From positions 1-58,850 of the forward strand of contig NZ_CAMLDD010000031.1 of the NCBI RefSeq assembly GCF_946478785.1: 58,850 nt of DNA, given 5' to 3'. This stretch comes from an uncultured Flavobacterium sp. GTDB lineage: Bacteria > Bacteroidota > Bacteroidia > Flavobacteriales > Flavobacteriaceae. The notes beneath the pieces are model-generated. The model was not told the DNA's origin and made no database searches. It worked only from the letters and a program-made list of their open reading frames with translations. The number at the start of each line of letters is the position of its first letter. The stretch's first letter is position 1. Both the position numbers and the translations under genes were made by a program. This document shows positions 20,079-29,297 of this stretch, piece by piece.

Positions 20079-20798
20079 ATGGAAAATATTAATAAAAGAA
20101 TACTTTTAGTAGAAGATGACCTTAATTTTGGTGCAGTCCTTAAAGATTATTTAATGCTAAATGACTTTGAAGTTACTTTGGCAAAAAATGGTATGGAAGG
20201 TTTTGAAAAATTCAAAAAGGATGTTTATGATTTATGCATTCTTGATGTAATGATGCCTTACAAGGATGGTTATACTTTAGCAAAAGAAATCAGAGAAAAA
20301 AATAGCGAAGTGCCGATTATTTTTTTAACAGCAAAATCTATGAAAGAGGATGTTTTAAAAGGATACAAAGCAGGAGCTGATGATTATCTTAATAAGCCTT
20401 TTGATTCTGAAGTTTTATTGATGAAAATTAAAGCTATTATTCAAAGAAAATCATCTGATACAAAAGCAGAGCAGGTTCAATTTGAATTCAACATTGGTAA
20501 ATTTCATTTAAATTCGAAATTAAGATTCTTAACATTTGAAAATGAAGAACCAATTAAGTTATCTCCCAAAGAGAATGAATTACTTAAAATGTTAATCCTG
20601 CATGAAAATGATTTGATGCCGAGAGAATTAGCACTAACAAAAATTTGGAGAGATGATAACTACTTTACCTCAAGAAGTATGGATGTTTACATTGCCAAAC
20701 TTAGAAAATACTTAAAAGCCGATGAGGATGTTGAAATTTTAAACATTCATGGCGAAGGTTTTAGATTAGTAGTTAAAAGCAAAGCAATGCCTGAATAA
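20079..20798 (+). CDS. rprY: OmpR-type response regulator RprY-like
   Basis: 239 residues. The receiver domain has the acidic pocket VEDD, phosphoacceptor D56 (CILDVMMPYKDG), the T in FLTAKS and K in NKPFDSE. The C-terminal winged helix (about 135-235; LSPKENELLKMLILHENDLMPR and SRSMDVYIAKLRKYL) binds DNA. The start lies 3 bases after the kinase stop, so the two are co-translated. The gene ends just before a strong terminator. Confidence 0.92.
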   Translation: MENINKRILLVEDDLNFGAVLKDYLMLNDFEVTLAKNGMEGFEKFKKDVYDLCILDVMMPYKDGYTLAKEIREKNSEVPIIFLTAKSMKEDVLKGYKAGADDYLNKPFDSEVLLMKIKAIIQRKSSDTKAEQVQFEFNIGKFHLNSKLRFLTFENEEPIKLSPKENELLKMLILHENDLMPRELALTKIWRDDNYFTSRSMDVYIAKLRKYLKADEDVEILNIHGEGFRLVVKSKAMPE

Positions 20799-20805
20799 AT
20801 AAGAT

Positions 20806-20838
20806 AAAAAAAGCTCCGATTTTCGGAGCTTTTTTTTT
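20806..20838 (+). terminator. Rho-independent terminator after rprY
   Basis: AAAAAGCTCCGA pairs with TCGGAGCTTTTT around a 2-base loop and runs into eight or more T residues. Confidence 0.93.
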
Positions 20839-20866
20839 GGTTTTTATGCTAGATAATTTAGGGTTT

Positions 20867-21283
20867 CTAAATTAAATTAATTCCTAGTGTAATTTCAGTT
20901 TTTAATAATTTTGAAATTGGGCAAATTTCCTTTGCTTTGGTTGCAATTTCAGCAAATTTTTCTGCTGTTATAGAGGGTACTTTTCCTTTTAGTTCTAAAT
21001 GTATTAAAGTAATAGAGCCATCTTCAAAACTAACTGTAGCTTCTGTAGATAGATCATCAGCAACAAATCCGCCTTCATTTAATAAGAAACTTAATTGCAT
21101 CGTAAAACAGCCTGAATGAGCTGCTGCAATAAGTTCTTCCGGATTAGTTCCCACTCCTTCCGCAAATCTTGTTTTAAAAGATAATTGTGCATTATTTAAG
21201 GTTGTACTTTGTGTACTTATAGTCCCTGTTCCTTCCATACCGGTTCCTTTCCAGTTGGCGTTAGCTTTTCTTGTGAATTTCAT
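20867..21283 (-). CDS. OsmC family peroxiredoxin
   Basis: 138 residues. OsmC proteins reduce organic peroxides with two cysteines, both visible here: the peroxidatic one in AAHSGCFTMQLS (about residue 59) and the resolving one in AKEICPISKLL (about 124). The N-terminal strand-rich MKFTRKANANWKGTG and GVGTNPEEL are characteristic of the OsmC/YhfA-like group. It stands alone on the minus strand, convergent with rprXY. Confidence 0.93.
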   Translation of the reverse strand: MKFTRKANANWKGTGMEGTGTISTQSTTLNNAQLSFKTRFAEGVGTNPEELIAAAHSGCFTMQLSFLLNEGGFVADDLSTEATVSFEDGSITLIHLELKGKVPSITAEKFAEIATKAKEICPISKLLKTEITLGINLI

Positions 21284-21414
21284 TTTTTTGTTGTTATTAG
21301 AATTAATAATTTAAGCATTTATTTTTTGACTATTGAATAGAGTCTCAAATCAAATATAATCAATATTTTACAGTTTTTGTTTACTAATTTGTTACTGAAA
21401 AGTAAAAAAGCAAT

Positions 21415-21453
21415 AAAAAAAGGTGTAATGAAATATTTTCATTACACCTTTTT
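21415..21453 (-). terminator. Terminator after the DUF349 gene
   Basis: A near-perfect 16-bp inverted repeat (GGTGTAATGAAA / TTTCATTACACC plus flanking A/T pairs) with a 3-base loop. It is symmetric and could work on both strands, but the gene ending at 21474 on the minus strand is the likely client. Confidence 0.88.
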
Positions 21454-21473
21454 AAAACCTATGAATCTAAATC

Positions 21474-23462
21474 TTATTCCTGATTCAGGTTACGTAATTG
21501 TTTCAGTTTATCTTTCCATACTTCCAGGTTTTCCTTATGAATAGCAATGTTTTTACGTACTTCAAGAACTATAGAGTTTTCTTTCTTTGCATTTTTTGTA
21601 TTTGTAAAAAACTGAATATTGTTCTCTAACTGAAAAATTTCATTTTGAACCTCTTCAATTTTGCGCATTATGAAAATCTTTTCATTATCTAATTTGCGAG
21701 TATCATTACTTTCTGATAAAGAATCAATTCGGTTAGAAAAACGCATCATTTCAGTGTCCTTCTTACTCAGGCTTAATTTTTCAAAAAGGGCATCTAAGAT
21801 TTTATTAAATTTACCTTCTATATGGCGTCTTGAAAAAGGAACTTTCCCAAAACCTTTCCAGGTTTCGATATGCAATTTAATCGCATCCAGATCTGTTTTG
21901 TGATCTCCTGTAAGTTGGAATGCTCTTAAAGTCTCTAAATAAGCTTTTTTATTGTCGAAAGCTGCTACTTCATCACCATTCTCTTCTGATTTGTGTTCTT
22001 TCAGTTTGTCAAAATAATGGTTGCAGGCATCTTTAAATTCTTTCCAGATTTTATCAGAATATTTTTTTGGGACATGGCCAATTTGTTTCCATTCTTCCTG
22101 GATTTGCTTCATTATTGGTGTAGTTGCACCAAAATCTGTGCTTTCCTGCAATTCCTTGGCTTTTGCCACAAGAGCCATTTTTTTGTTTAAATTATCGTTT
22201 TGATCTTTTTTAATGTCTTTATAGAACGAATTTTTAAAAGAATTAAAATTTCTAACAGCAGTCTTAAATGCTGCCCATGTCTGTTCGTTTACCTCGCTTG
22301 GTACTTTTCCAGCAGCAAAAAACTCATTTCTAAGTGCTTCAACTTTTTGTATTTGTACCAGCCATTGGGAGTGAGAGCCTACTTTTTCGGTGGCTAAAAC
22401 TTCGATTGTAGCAATAATTCCTTTTTTAATTTCGAGATTTTGCTCCTCTGTTGCTCTTTGGCTTTCAAATAAAAGTTCTCTTTTATCGTGAATTTTTTTA
22501 GTCAGTTCACTAAATTTATTCCAAATTACATCGCGATGTTCTTTAGAAACGGGTCCGATATCTTCTTTCCAGATTCTGTGTAAATCCTGTAATTCACGAA
22601 ATGCTTTACTAATGTCGGTTTCATTTACCAACTCCTCTACACGGGTAATTATTTTTTGTTTTTGCTCCAGATTATGTTTAAAATCTAAATCTCTCGCTTC
22701 ACGGTCTAAGTGCAGGTAATCATAGAAATTTTCTACATGAAAGTGATAATTGTTCCAAACATGATTGTATTTGTCTTTCGGAATTGGTCCGGCATTTTTC
22801 CATCTTTCTCTTAATTCATTAAAATGTTTAAGAGTATCTTTAATACTTTCCTGAGGGTTTATAAGTTCTTTTAGCTCTTCAACTATGGCAAGCCTATCTT
22901 CTAAATTTGATTTTAAATTGGTCTGTAAGTGTTTGAAATGAGCATTTCTTTTCTCTCTGAATACATTATAATATTCGTCAAATTTTGCCTTTAGTGGAGA
23001 ATGGTATTGAAATTCTTCGTTAGGATCTTGGTTTGAAGCATTAAATTCTTCTTTTTTGTCCTCAATAAAATGATTGAATTGGAGTAGAAATGATTTTTTA
23101 ATTTCTTCAATATGATTTTTTACAGACATTACTTTATCTGTATTTACAAGCTTTTTTAATTCATCAACAAGTGCTTCTAACGAAAAGGTATCATAATCCT
23201 GCATAGGGATATCATGACGCTCTTTCAATGTTTCGTCTTCACCTTCTTCAGCATTCGAATTTGTTATTGAATCCAATGCTTCCTGATTTGTGTCTTCTGA
23301 CTTACTATTTTCTGTTTCACGTTTAGGAAGAGATACTTCATTTTCTGTAGCCGCCGTCTCAGGGATTGATGGTTCAAATGCATCATTTTGTACCGAATCA
23401 TTAAGTTCGATTCCTGGTTTTCCATCTGCTTCATGCAGGTTATCATTCTTTTCTTCTAACAT
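21474..23462 (-). CDS. DUF349 repeat protein
   Basis: 662 residues with no signal peptide. The first 100 residues are acidic and low in complexity. They are followed by four to five tandem DUF349 units of about 70 residues (WKNAGPIPKDKYNHVWNNYH, WKEDIGPVSKEHRDVIWNKF, FFAAGKVPSEVNEQTWAAF, WKQIGHVPKKYSDKIWKEF, WKGFGKVPFSRRHIEGKFN), each helical with a W-K-x-x-G-x-(V/I)-P core. The C-terminus is a coiled coil. The function of DUF349 is not established. The gene is single, with a likely promoter upstream and a strong terminator downstream. Confidence 0.9.
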   Translation of the reverse strand: MLEEKNDNLHEADGKPGIELNDSVQNDAFEPSIPETAATENEVSLPKRETENSKSEDTNQEALDSITNSNAEEGEDETLKERHDIPMQDYDTFSLEALVDELKKLVNTDKVMSVKNHIEEIKKSFLLQFNHFIEDKKEEFNASNQDPNEEFQYHSPLKAKFDEYYNVFREKRNAHFKHLQTNLKSNLEDRLAIVEELKELINPQESIKDTLKHFNELRERWKNAGPIPKDKYNHVWNNYHFHVENFYDYLHLDREARDLDFKHNLEQKQKIITRVEELVNETDISKAFRELQDLHRIWKEDIGPVSKEHRDVIWNKFSELTKKIHDKRELLFESQRATEEQNLEIKKGIIATIEVLATEKVGSHSQWLVQIQKVEALRNEFFAAGKVPSEVNEQTWAAFKTAVRNFNSFKNSFYKDIKKDQNDNLNKKMALVAKAKELQESTDFGATTPIMKQIQEEWKQIGHVPKKYSDKIWKEFKDACNHYFDKLKEHKSEENGDEVAAFDNKKAYLETLRAFQLTGDHKTDLDAIKLHIETWKGFGKVPFSRRHIEGKFNKILDALFEKLSLSKKDTEMMRFSNRIDSLSESNDTRKLDNEKIFIMRKIEEVQNEIFQLENNIQFFTNTKNAKKENSIVLEVRKNIAIHKENLEVWKDKLKQLRNLNQE

Positions 23463-23497
23463 TTTTAAATGTATAAGGTTTTTATTTTAAACATTGC

Positions 23498-23528
23498 GAA
23501 AGATAGTAAAGGTGTTTCTAAATACAAA
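23498..23528 (-). promoter_or_regulatory. Likely promoter of the DUF349 gene
   Basis: On the minus strand, TTTTG (23525-23528 region), a 19-base spacer and TATCTTTC (23498-23505) give a one-mismatch fit to TTG-N19-TAnnTTTG, about 36 bases before the start. Confidence 0.5.
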
Positions 23529-23640
23529 ATAAATCATTTGTTTATGTGTTTTTCGAGTGTAAAAACTTACAAAAAAGTTAAAAAAATGATTTGATTGTGG
23601 TCCATTTATAATTATGATAATCTGCTTTATCAATCAATAA

Positions 23641-23675
23641 AAACAAAAAAAGGCTACATTTTTTGATGTAGCCTA
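23641..23675 (-). terminator. Terminator after aroE
   Basis: AGGCTACAT pairs with ATGTAGCCT (23652-23675). On the minus strand the stem is followed by a T run (A run at 23641-23651 on the plus strand). Confidence 0.88.
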
Positions 23676-23695
23676 AAGTCAGTGTTTTTTTAAAT

Positions 23696-24445
23696 TTATT
23701 TATTCCAGATTTTCCAGGCTTTTTCTGCCTGAAAAATAAGCATATCAAGGCCGTTTTTTATTACAGCTCCTCTTTCTTTGGCATTTTTTAAAAACTGAGT
23801 TTCGGCAGGATTATAAATTAAATCATAAGCGATATGTTTGTCTGTAAAAAACTCATATGGAAGTTCCGGACATGCCTCAATATTTGGACTTGTTCCTACT
23901 GGTGTACAATTAATTATAATTTGAAAATTATCAAAAGTTGTCGCATTAATTAAACTGTAATCAATGATGTCTTCTTTAGCTTCTCTTGAAACAAAAATAT
24001 AAGGGATGTCAAGTTCATCAAGTGCAAAAGCCACCCCTTTTGATGCACCTCCCGTTCCTAAAATAAGTGCCTTTTTATGATGTGGCTCTAATAGTGGCTT
24101 TAATGATTTTTTAAAACCGTAATAATCGGTATTATATCCTTTTAATTTTCCGTTTCTGGTAAACTTAATTGTATTGACAGCACCAATTAAAGCCGCTTTT
24201 TTTGAAAGTTTATCCAAAAAAGGAATTACTTGTTCTTTATATGGAATAGTAACATTTAAGCCTTTTAAGTCTGGATTATTTTTAAGTAAGCCTGTAAAAT
24301 GATTGATTTCAGAGATATCAAAATTTTCGTAGCTGTTGCCTGTGAAAACTTCATCACTAAATTTTTCTGTAAAATATCCTTTTGAAAAGGAGTAACTAAT
24401 ATTACGGCCTAATAAGCCAAAACGTCTTTTTAAAATATCAATCAT
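23696..24445 (-). CDS. aroE: Shikimate dehydrogenase AroE
   Basis: 249 residues, short for AroE but usual in Bacteroidota. It reduces 3-dehydroshikimate with NADPH in aromatic amino-acid synthesis. Motifs: substrate-binding NISYSFSKGYF, catalytic lysine in NVTIPYKEQV, GAVNTIKF, GYNTDYYGFKKSL, and the dinucleotide-binding LGTGGASKGVAFAL. The end, KNGLDMLIFQAEKAWKIW, is the conserved C-terminal helix. The start ATG overlaps the TPR gene stop by one base, so the two are translationally coupled. Confidence 0.96.
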   Translation of the reverse strand: MIDILKRRFGLLGRNISYSFSKGYFTEKFSDEVFTGNSYENFDISEINHFTGLLKNNPDLKGLNVTIPYKEQVIPFLDKLSKKAALIGAVNTIKFTRNGKLKGYNTDYYGFKKSLKPLLEPHHKKALILGTGGASKGVAFALDELDIPYIFVSREAKEDIIDYSLINATTFDNFQIIINCTPVGTSPNIEACPELPYEFFTDKHIAYDLIYNPAETQFLKNAKERGAVIKNGLDMLIFQAEKAWKIWNK

Positions 24446-25842
24446 TATTCTTTTCTATGTTTTTCAATATAATTTCTTACCATTTTTTTTGTCCATACTA
24501 CGGGGAACAAATCTTCAATTAGAATATAATTATCGAAATTTAAACGTAAACCGTTACTTAAATGGAATTTAGCTTTTGTATTTTCCTGAATCATAAAATA
24601 TAATCCGGCCAAGCGATATTCTATTTCGTTTTCTTCAGGAAAATATTCTGAAGCCTGTAGTAATGTCTGTATCGCGCTGTCAAATTCCCCTAAAAACTGA
24701 AGAATGTCTACCCAAAATAACCAGGTATCTAATGCGTAATCACCAAATTCTACAGCTTTTCTATAACCAAATTCTGCTTCTTCAAAAAAGTTCATTTGTT
24801 TATTTATTGTAGCATAACGTTTCCAATACAAACGATTTTGATTGTCAATTGCTAATGCTTTATTAACAAAAAATAAGGCTTTTTGAAAGTTTTTCTGGCG
24901 AACGTAAAAATCGGTTATAGCAATCCATCCTTTGTCTAAAAGCGGGTCTTCGTGAACAGTCTGATTGAAATATTTCAGGGCTAAAACTGTATTACCTAAT
25001 TTTTCGTAACATTTTCCAATACGCAATAAAGCATAGGAAGTCGCATCGTCTAATTCGATAGTACGGTTGTAACTTTCTATTGCTTCAGTATATTTTTTTA
25101 GGCGTTCGTATGCTTTTGCTTTTTCCATAAAAGCTCCTAAAAACTCTTCGTCAATGAGAGTTGCATAGTCAAAAGCACGAATGGCATTTTCATATTCTTT
25201 TACACCGTAATGTAAACGTCCAAGCTGATGCCATGCAATTTCACTATAAGGGTTTTTATTGATGTATTCATTTAAATATACAATTGCTTCCTGATTTTGA
25301 TCTAAAAATTCAAAACAATAAACGACATTGTATAAGGCAGACTGATCTTCTAAATCTTCTTCAAGGCATTTGATGAAACTGTCTTTTGCCATTTCGAGGT
25401 TATCCATAAAAAGATACTCCATTCCGATTAAGTTATACACATCAGCAAAATCGTCTGTATATTGCAGGGCAATTTTGAGTAATTCTACTGCTTTTTCGTG
25501 TTGGTCTCTTTTAGAACAGATATTAGCTTTCTGGATGTAAATTTCCTCGTTGTTAGGTTCGATTGCACATAACTCATTTAAAAGTTTCTCGGCGATTTCC
25601 AATTTATCGTCGTAAACCAACATTTCTACTTGTACTAATTTTAAGCCCGTAGATTTTGGGTGTTGGTCTAATGCAAGTTTTAAGGCTTTTTTTGCTAAAT
25701 TAGCCTTGCCTATGTCCAAATAATGAAGAATAATTTCTTCAAATTCTTCAGAATCAAAAAAGAGTACTTTGTTAGTTTTTAACATCGACTCAAATTTGGA
25801 TAAGGATAGGTTATAATCTTCTTCTTCGCTGCTTAATTGCAT
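24445..25842 (-). CDS. Cytoplasmic TPR-repeat protein
   Basis: 465 residues with no signal peptide. About twelve consecutive tetratricopeptide repeats fill almost the whole length (for example SEIAWHQLGRLHYGVKEYEN and FADVYNLIGMEYLFMDNLEM), so it is a protein-binding superhelix. It is coupled to aroE, whose start overlaps its stop by one base. Partners are unknown. The gene is separated from the upstream aminotransferase by an intergenic repeat element, so it probably has its own promoter, which I could not identify. Confidence 0.87.
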   Translation of the reverse strand: MQLSSEEEDYNLSLSKFESMLKTNKVLFFDSEEFEEIILHYLDIGKANLAKKALKLALDQHPKSTGLKLVQVEMLVYDDKLEIAEKLLNELCAIEPNNEEIYIQKANICSKRDQHEKAVELLKIALQYTDDFADVYNLIGMEYLFMDNLEMAKDSFIKCLEEDLEDQSALYNVVYCFEFLDQNQEAIVYLNEYINKNPYSEIAWHQLGRLHYGVKEYENAIRAFDYATLIDEEFLGAFMEKAKAYERLKKYTEAIESYNRTIELDDATSYALLRIGKCYEKLGNTVLALKYFNQTVHEDPLLDKGWIAITDFYVRQKNFQKALFFVNKALAIDNQNRLYWKRYATINKQMNFFEEAEFGYRKAVEFGDYALDTWLFWVDILQFLGEFDSAIQTLLQASEYFPEENEIEYRLAGLYFMIQENTKAKFHLSNGLRLNFDNYILIEDLFPVVWTKKMVRNYIEKHRKE

Positions 25843-26030
25843 ACTTTGTTTTTTTGAAATTAGCCTGTTATAAATTTAGGCAACCATATTATTTTGTGGG
25901 AAAAGGAAATTAATTGTTTTGAACAATTTAATTAACAATATGGACAGAAATTACATTCTGTTTTTAGTCATAATCTTCTGATATGTAAAAGATTATTTAA
26001 TTATTATTCTAGTTTTTATTTTTAGCCGGG

Positions 26031-26116
26031 AGCCCTAGCCCTGATAGCAGCGGTATCCTTTTATTTTTTTCCTTTAAAAAAATAAAAGATAAAGCGGATA
26101 GCAGGAAATAGCTCCT
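26031..26116 (+). repeat. Intergenic repeat element, copy 1
   Basis: An 86-base element runs from AGCCCTAGCCC to AGCTCCT, with a central hairpin (ATCCTTTTATTTTTTT pairing with AAAAATAAAAGAT). The same boundaries, the same order of blocks and a structurally equivalent hairpin occur in reverse orientation at 45038-45168. It lies 2 bases from the stop of the aminotransferase gene. Such GCCCTAGCCC...AGCTCC elements seem familiar from other flavobacterial genomes, but that is recollection. Confidence 0.7.
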
Positions 26117-26118
26117 AA

Positions 26119-27315
26119 TTATGCCTCTTCTTCTTTTTTCAGGATTTCATCCATAACGTCTAAAATTATGGCACAGCCTTCTTTTATTTCTTCTTCAGAA
26201 ATGGTTAATGGAGGAGTTATTCTGATGGCGCATCCTTCAAAGAGCAACCAGAATAAAATAAGTCCTTTGTCCTGACAGTTTAAAATTACCTGATTTGTTA
26301 TCTCGGCAGTTTCAGTCATTGCGGCAAGCATTAATCCTTTTCCTCTAATTTCTGTTATCAAAGGATGTACCAAAAGTGATCTGAAGAGTTTTTCTTTCTG
26401 TAAAGTTTCCTGCATCAAGTTAGTCTCAGTTAATTCTTTCAAAGTCGCCAGACAGGCTGACGCAATGACAGGATGACCTCCAAAAGTTGTGATATGTCCT
26501 AATTTTGGATTCTCGGTTAACAAATCCATTTTTTCAGCAGATGCTGTAAAAGCGCCAACCGGCATTCCGCCACCCATTCCTTTTCCCATTACGACAATAT
26601 CCGGAACAACATCATAATTTTGAAAACCAAAAAGTTTTCCGGTTCGTCCAAAACCGGGCTGAATTTCATCTACAATCATCATGGCACCAACTTCGTCGCA
26701 GCGTTTGCGGACTTTTTGCAGAAAATTGTTCTGAGGTTGAATAAAACCAGCTCCTCCCTGAATCGTTTCAAGCAAAATTGCGGCCGTTCGTGTAGTTATT
26801 TTTTGTAAATCTTCTTCGTTATTGAATGTAATAAAATCTACATCGGGGAGTAATGGACGAAAGGCTTGTTTTCGTTCTTCAAATCCCATGACGCTCATGG
26901 AACCCATCGTATTTCCGTGATAAGCATTATGGCAGGAAATAAGCTGACTTCGGCCTGTCGTTCGTTTGGCCAATTTAAGAGCGCCTTCGATTGCTTCTGT
27001 ACCAGAATTAACCAAATAGGTTTTGTTTAAAGATTTTGGCATGAGCGAAGCTAATAATTTGCAATATTGAACGGCGGGACTTTGTGAATATTCGCCGTAA
27101 ACCATTACATGCGAATATTTATCCAGCTGATCTTTAATTGCCTGGTTCACTCTTGGATGCTGATGACCAAGTGTACAAGCGGATACACCGGCGACGAAAT
27201 CTAAATATTTTTTATCGTTGGTATCGTAAATATAGGAGCCAATAGCATGTGAAACTTCCATTCCGAGTGGATAAGGGGAAGTTTGTGCCTGGTATTTTAT
27301 AAAATCTGGATTCAT
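26119..27315 (-). CDS. Class III PLP-dependent aminotransferase (ornithine/acetylornithine type)
   Basis: 398 residues, complete. Fold-type I, class III motifs: DFVAGVSACTLGHQHPRV, NSGTEAIEGALKLAKRTTGR, YHGNTMGSMSVMGF, and the cofactor region MIVDEIQPGFGRTGKLFGF followed by VVMGKGMGGGMPVGAF, which contains the Schiff-base lysine. The family includes ArgD, 4-aminobutyrate and ornithine aminotransferases, and the substrate cannot be fixed from sequence. No arginine-biosynthesis genes are nearby, so no symbol is given. It lies between an OstA-like gene upstream and the repeat element downstream. Confidence 0.92.
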   Translation of the reverse strand: MNPDFIKYQAQTSPYPLGMEVSHAIGSYIYDTNDKKYLDFVAGVSACTLGHQHPRVNQAIKDQLDKYSHVMVYGEYSQSPAVQYCKLLASLMPKSLNKTYLVNSGTEAIEGALKLAKRTTGRSQLISCHNAYHGNTMGSMSVMGFEERKQAFRPLLPDVDFITFNNEEDLQKITTRTAAILLETIQGGAGFIQPQNNFLQKVRKRCDEVGAMMIVDEIQPGFGRTGKLFGFQNYDVVPDIVVMGKGMGGGMPVGAFTASAEKMDLLTENPKLGHITTFGGHPVIASACLATLKELTETNLMQETLQKEKLFRSLLVHPLITEIRGKGLMLAAMTETAEITNQVILNCQDKGLILFWLLFEGCAIRITPPLTISEEEIKEGCAIILDVMDEILKKEEEA

Positions 27316-27394
27316 TTTTTTTGAGTTTCTAAAGAACTAAGATTCTAATTTTGTTGAATTTTCAGATTTACTGAAATTGCGATGCAGCTGAAAA

Positions 27395-29059
27395 CTATTT
27401 TTTAGCTTTTGCCTTGATTTTGCCAGCCTTCGCAGCAGGTTTCTTTTTATCGTAATCCAGTGTTTCCTTCCTGACTTTCATTGGAACATTTGGTTTGGCA
27501 TCTTCGGCTTCTCCTTCTTTGACTAATTTGTCATTCAGCTCGTTTTCGTCTGCAGGAAAAATATCATCTTTTGTTTTTATCCGTTCGTCCCCACGCCAAA
27601 TAAAACCTTTTAACTTGCGGTCATTTTCTGGTAAATCAACTTCGGGATAAAGATCACCGTCAACATTCTTGAAAAAAGTAATGGTTTCAATGGTGTTATT
27701 TTCTAAAATAAGATTGATTTTACTGCTTACGCTTTTATTAATCCCAACAAGTTCATTGGCATCATTCCTCGCATAATATATCACTTCGGTATTTTTTATT
27801 ATATCGACATCATGTAGTTTTCCATCTCTAAATTTTCCAAATAAATTGAGGCCTTTGACCTGATTATATCCCGTACCAAGCGTATCCCTCGAGACGAGAA
27901 AAGTATTGTTGAGCACTTTGAGTGAATCTATTTTACGGGTAGTATTATCGCCAATTAAATGCATTATATCTCCGGTGATCTGACTTTCTCCATTCCATAA
28001 AATTGGATTTCCGATTAATTTAGTCAAAGCCGTTTTACTGTTCGAATGAAGCGAATCACACTTTCCACTCATATCGATTTTGTAAAAACGCACATTCTTA
28101 AAAGCTCTAATGATTCTTTCACCTTCTTTTCCGGTAACCATTAATTTCTTCCCATGAATGTAAACCGAATCTTTTTCAACCAGATTTATAGCAACCGCTC
28201 TTTTGGTTACAAACATTGAATCTTTTAGTTTATAAATTTCAGCATAATGACCTTTTACTATTCCACGATTAACAGAATCAGTAATTTTTACGTTTCTTGT
28301 TGCTGAAGCAAATTCCGTATTTCGATTGTAATACAGACTATCGCCTTCAATAAGCCGGTCATCATATTTTATGTAAGATTTCCGGAGAAAATGGGCGAGA
28401 TTTCTCTTGGTGTCATAAAAACCTTTTTCTGTATAAATGTAATTTGTTTTACTCGTAATTGTGGATGGCCCAAATAAATAGGAGTGACCAGAATTACTGT
28501 AATAATCCAGATGATTGGATTTTATAACATATTTTGGATTGGTAATTGTAACTTCCGTTAAAAACTGAAATTTTTTTTGCGCGACATAGTACCTTCCTGA
28601 TTTACTAACTAAAGTGTTGTCTTTGTTGACAACTGTTCCTTTAGTATTATAAAAAACCTCCTGTACATTCCGGTCAAAATTAATGGTATCAGTTTGTAAC
28701 GTTGCATCCGGTGAAGTCATAACTGCATTTCCTGTTGCAAATGCTTTTTTTACATTGCCGCTATATTCTGCATACTTGCTGTTTAAGAATAACGTGTCGC
28801 CTTGTACCAGTTGTACGTTTCCGAAGGCTTTGATATAATTTTCTTTTTGAAAGAAATATGCTTTATTGCAAGTGAGGACTACGCCATCATGATTTATTTT
28901 TACATTTCCGGTTAGCAAAAGTGCTCCGGGAATTTCTACTTCGTTGACATCTGAAAAGTCTGAGTTTTCAACTATTATTTTTTTAGGAGCTTGTGCAAAA
29001 ACATTTTGTGCACTTACTAAAAGCAAACAATAAGATATGAAAAAGAGTAATTTCTTCAA
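27395..29059 (-). CDS. OstA-like (LptA/LptD N-terminal-like) periplasmic protein
   Basis: 554 residues with a signal peptide (LLFFISYCLLLVSAQNVFAQ). Repeated strands follow the OstA beta-jellyroll pattern (GNVKINHDGVVLTCNKAYFF, FGNVQLVQGDTLFLNSKYAEYSG, and later copies up to residue 450). The fold is the one used by the lipopolysaccharide transport proteins LptA and LptD. There is no LptD barrel, so it is a long soluble OstA protein that may form part of the LPS bridge. The C-terminus is a Lys/Ala-rich tail with no predicted structure. Its start lies 239 bases from the divergent amylase gene. Confidence 0.85.
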   Translation of the reverse strand: MKKLLFFISYCLLLVSAQNVFAQAPKKIIVENSDFSDVNEVEIPGALLLTGNVKINHDGVVLTCNKAYFFQKENYIKAFGNVQLVQGDTLFLNSKYAEYSGNVKKAFATGNAVMTSPDATLQTDTINFDRNVQEVFYNTKGTVVNKDNTLVSKSGRYYVAQKKFQFLTEVTITNPKYVIKSNHLDYYSNSGHSYLFGPSTITSKTNYIYTEKGFYDTKRNLAHFLRKSYIKYDDRLIEGDSLYYNRNTEFASATRNVKITDSVNRGIVKGHYAEIYKLKDSMFVTKRAVAINLVEKDSVYIHGKKLMVTGKEGERIIRAFKNVRFYKIDMSGKCDSLHSNSKTALTKLIGNPILWNGESQITGDIMHLIGDNTTRKIDSLKVLNNTFLVSRDTLGTGYNQVKGLNLFGKFRDGKLHDVDIIKNTEVIYYARNDANELVGINKSVSSKINLILENNTIETITFFKNVDGDLYPEVDLPENDRKLKGFIWRGDERIKTKDDIFPADENELNDKLVKEGEAEDAKPNVPMKVRKETLDYDKKKPAAKAGKIKAKAKK

Positions 29060-29297
29060 TTGATTTAATTTTTGTCAAATTTATGAAAAAGCTAATAACC
29101 TTAGCCGATATTAAGATTTATTTATAAGACTAAATTGATATTTAGAAACTTAAATTTATTAACAAAAACAGAAACTCTTTCGTTGTAGTTCTTTTTTGGA
29201 AAATAAATTACTGCATATCTTTTCTAAAAAAAATATAATCTTTGAAAATTAACCTAATTTTAGAAAACATTCTTGTCTATCAATTCAATAAAATAAG

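Noticed and set aside
20867..21283. A plus-strand gene overlapping osmC
   Set aside because: The alternative frame is short and has no motifs, while the minus-strand frame has both OsmC cysteines.
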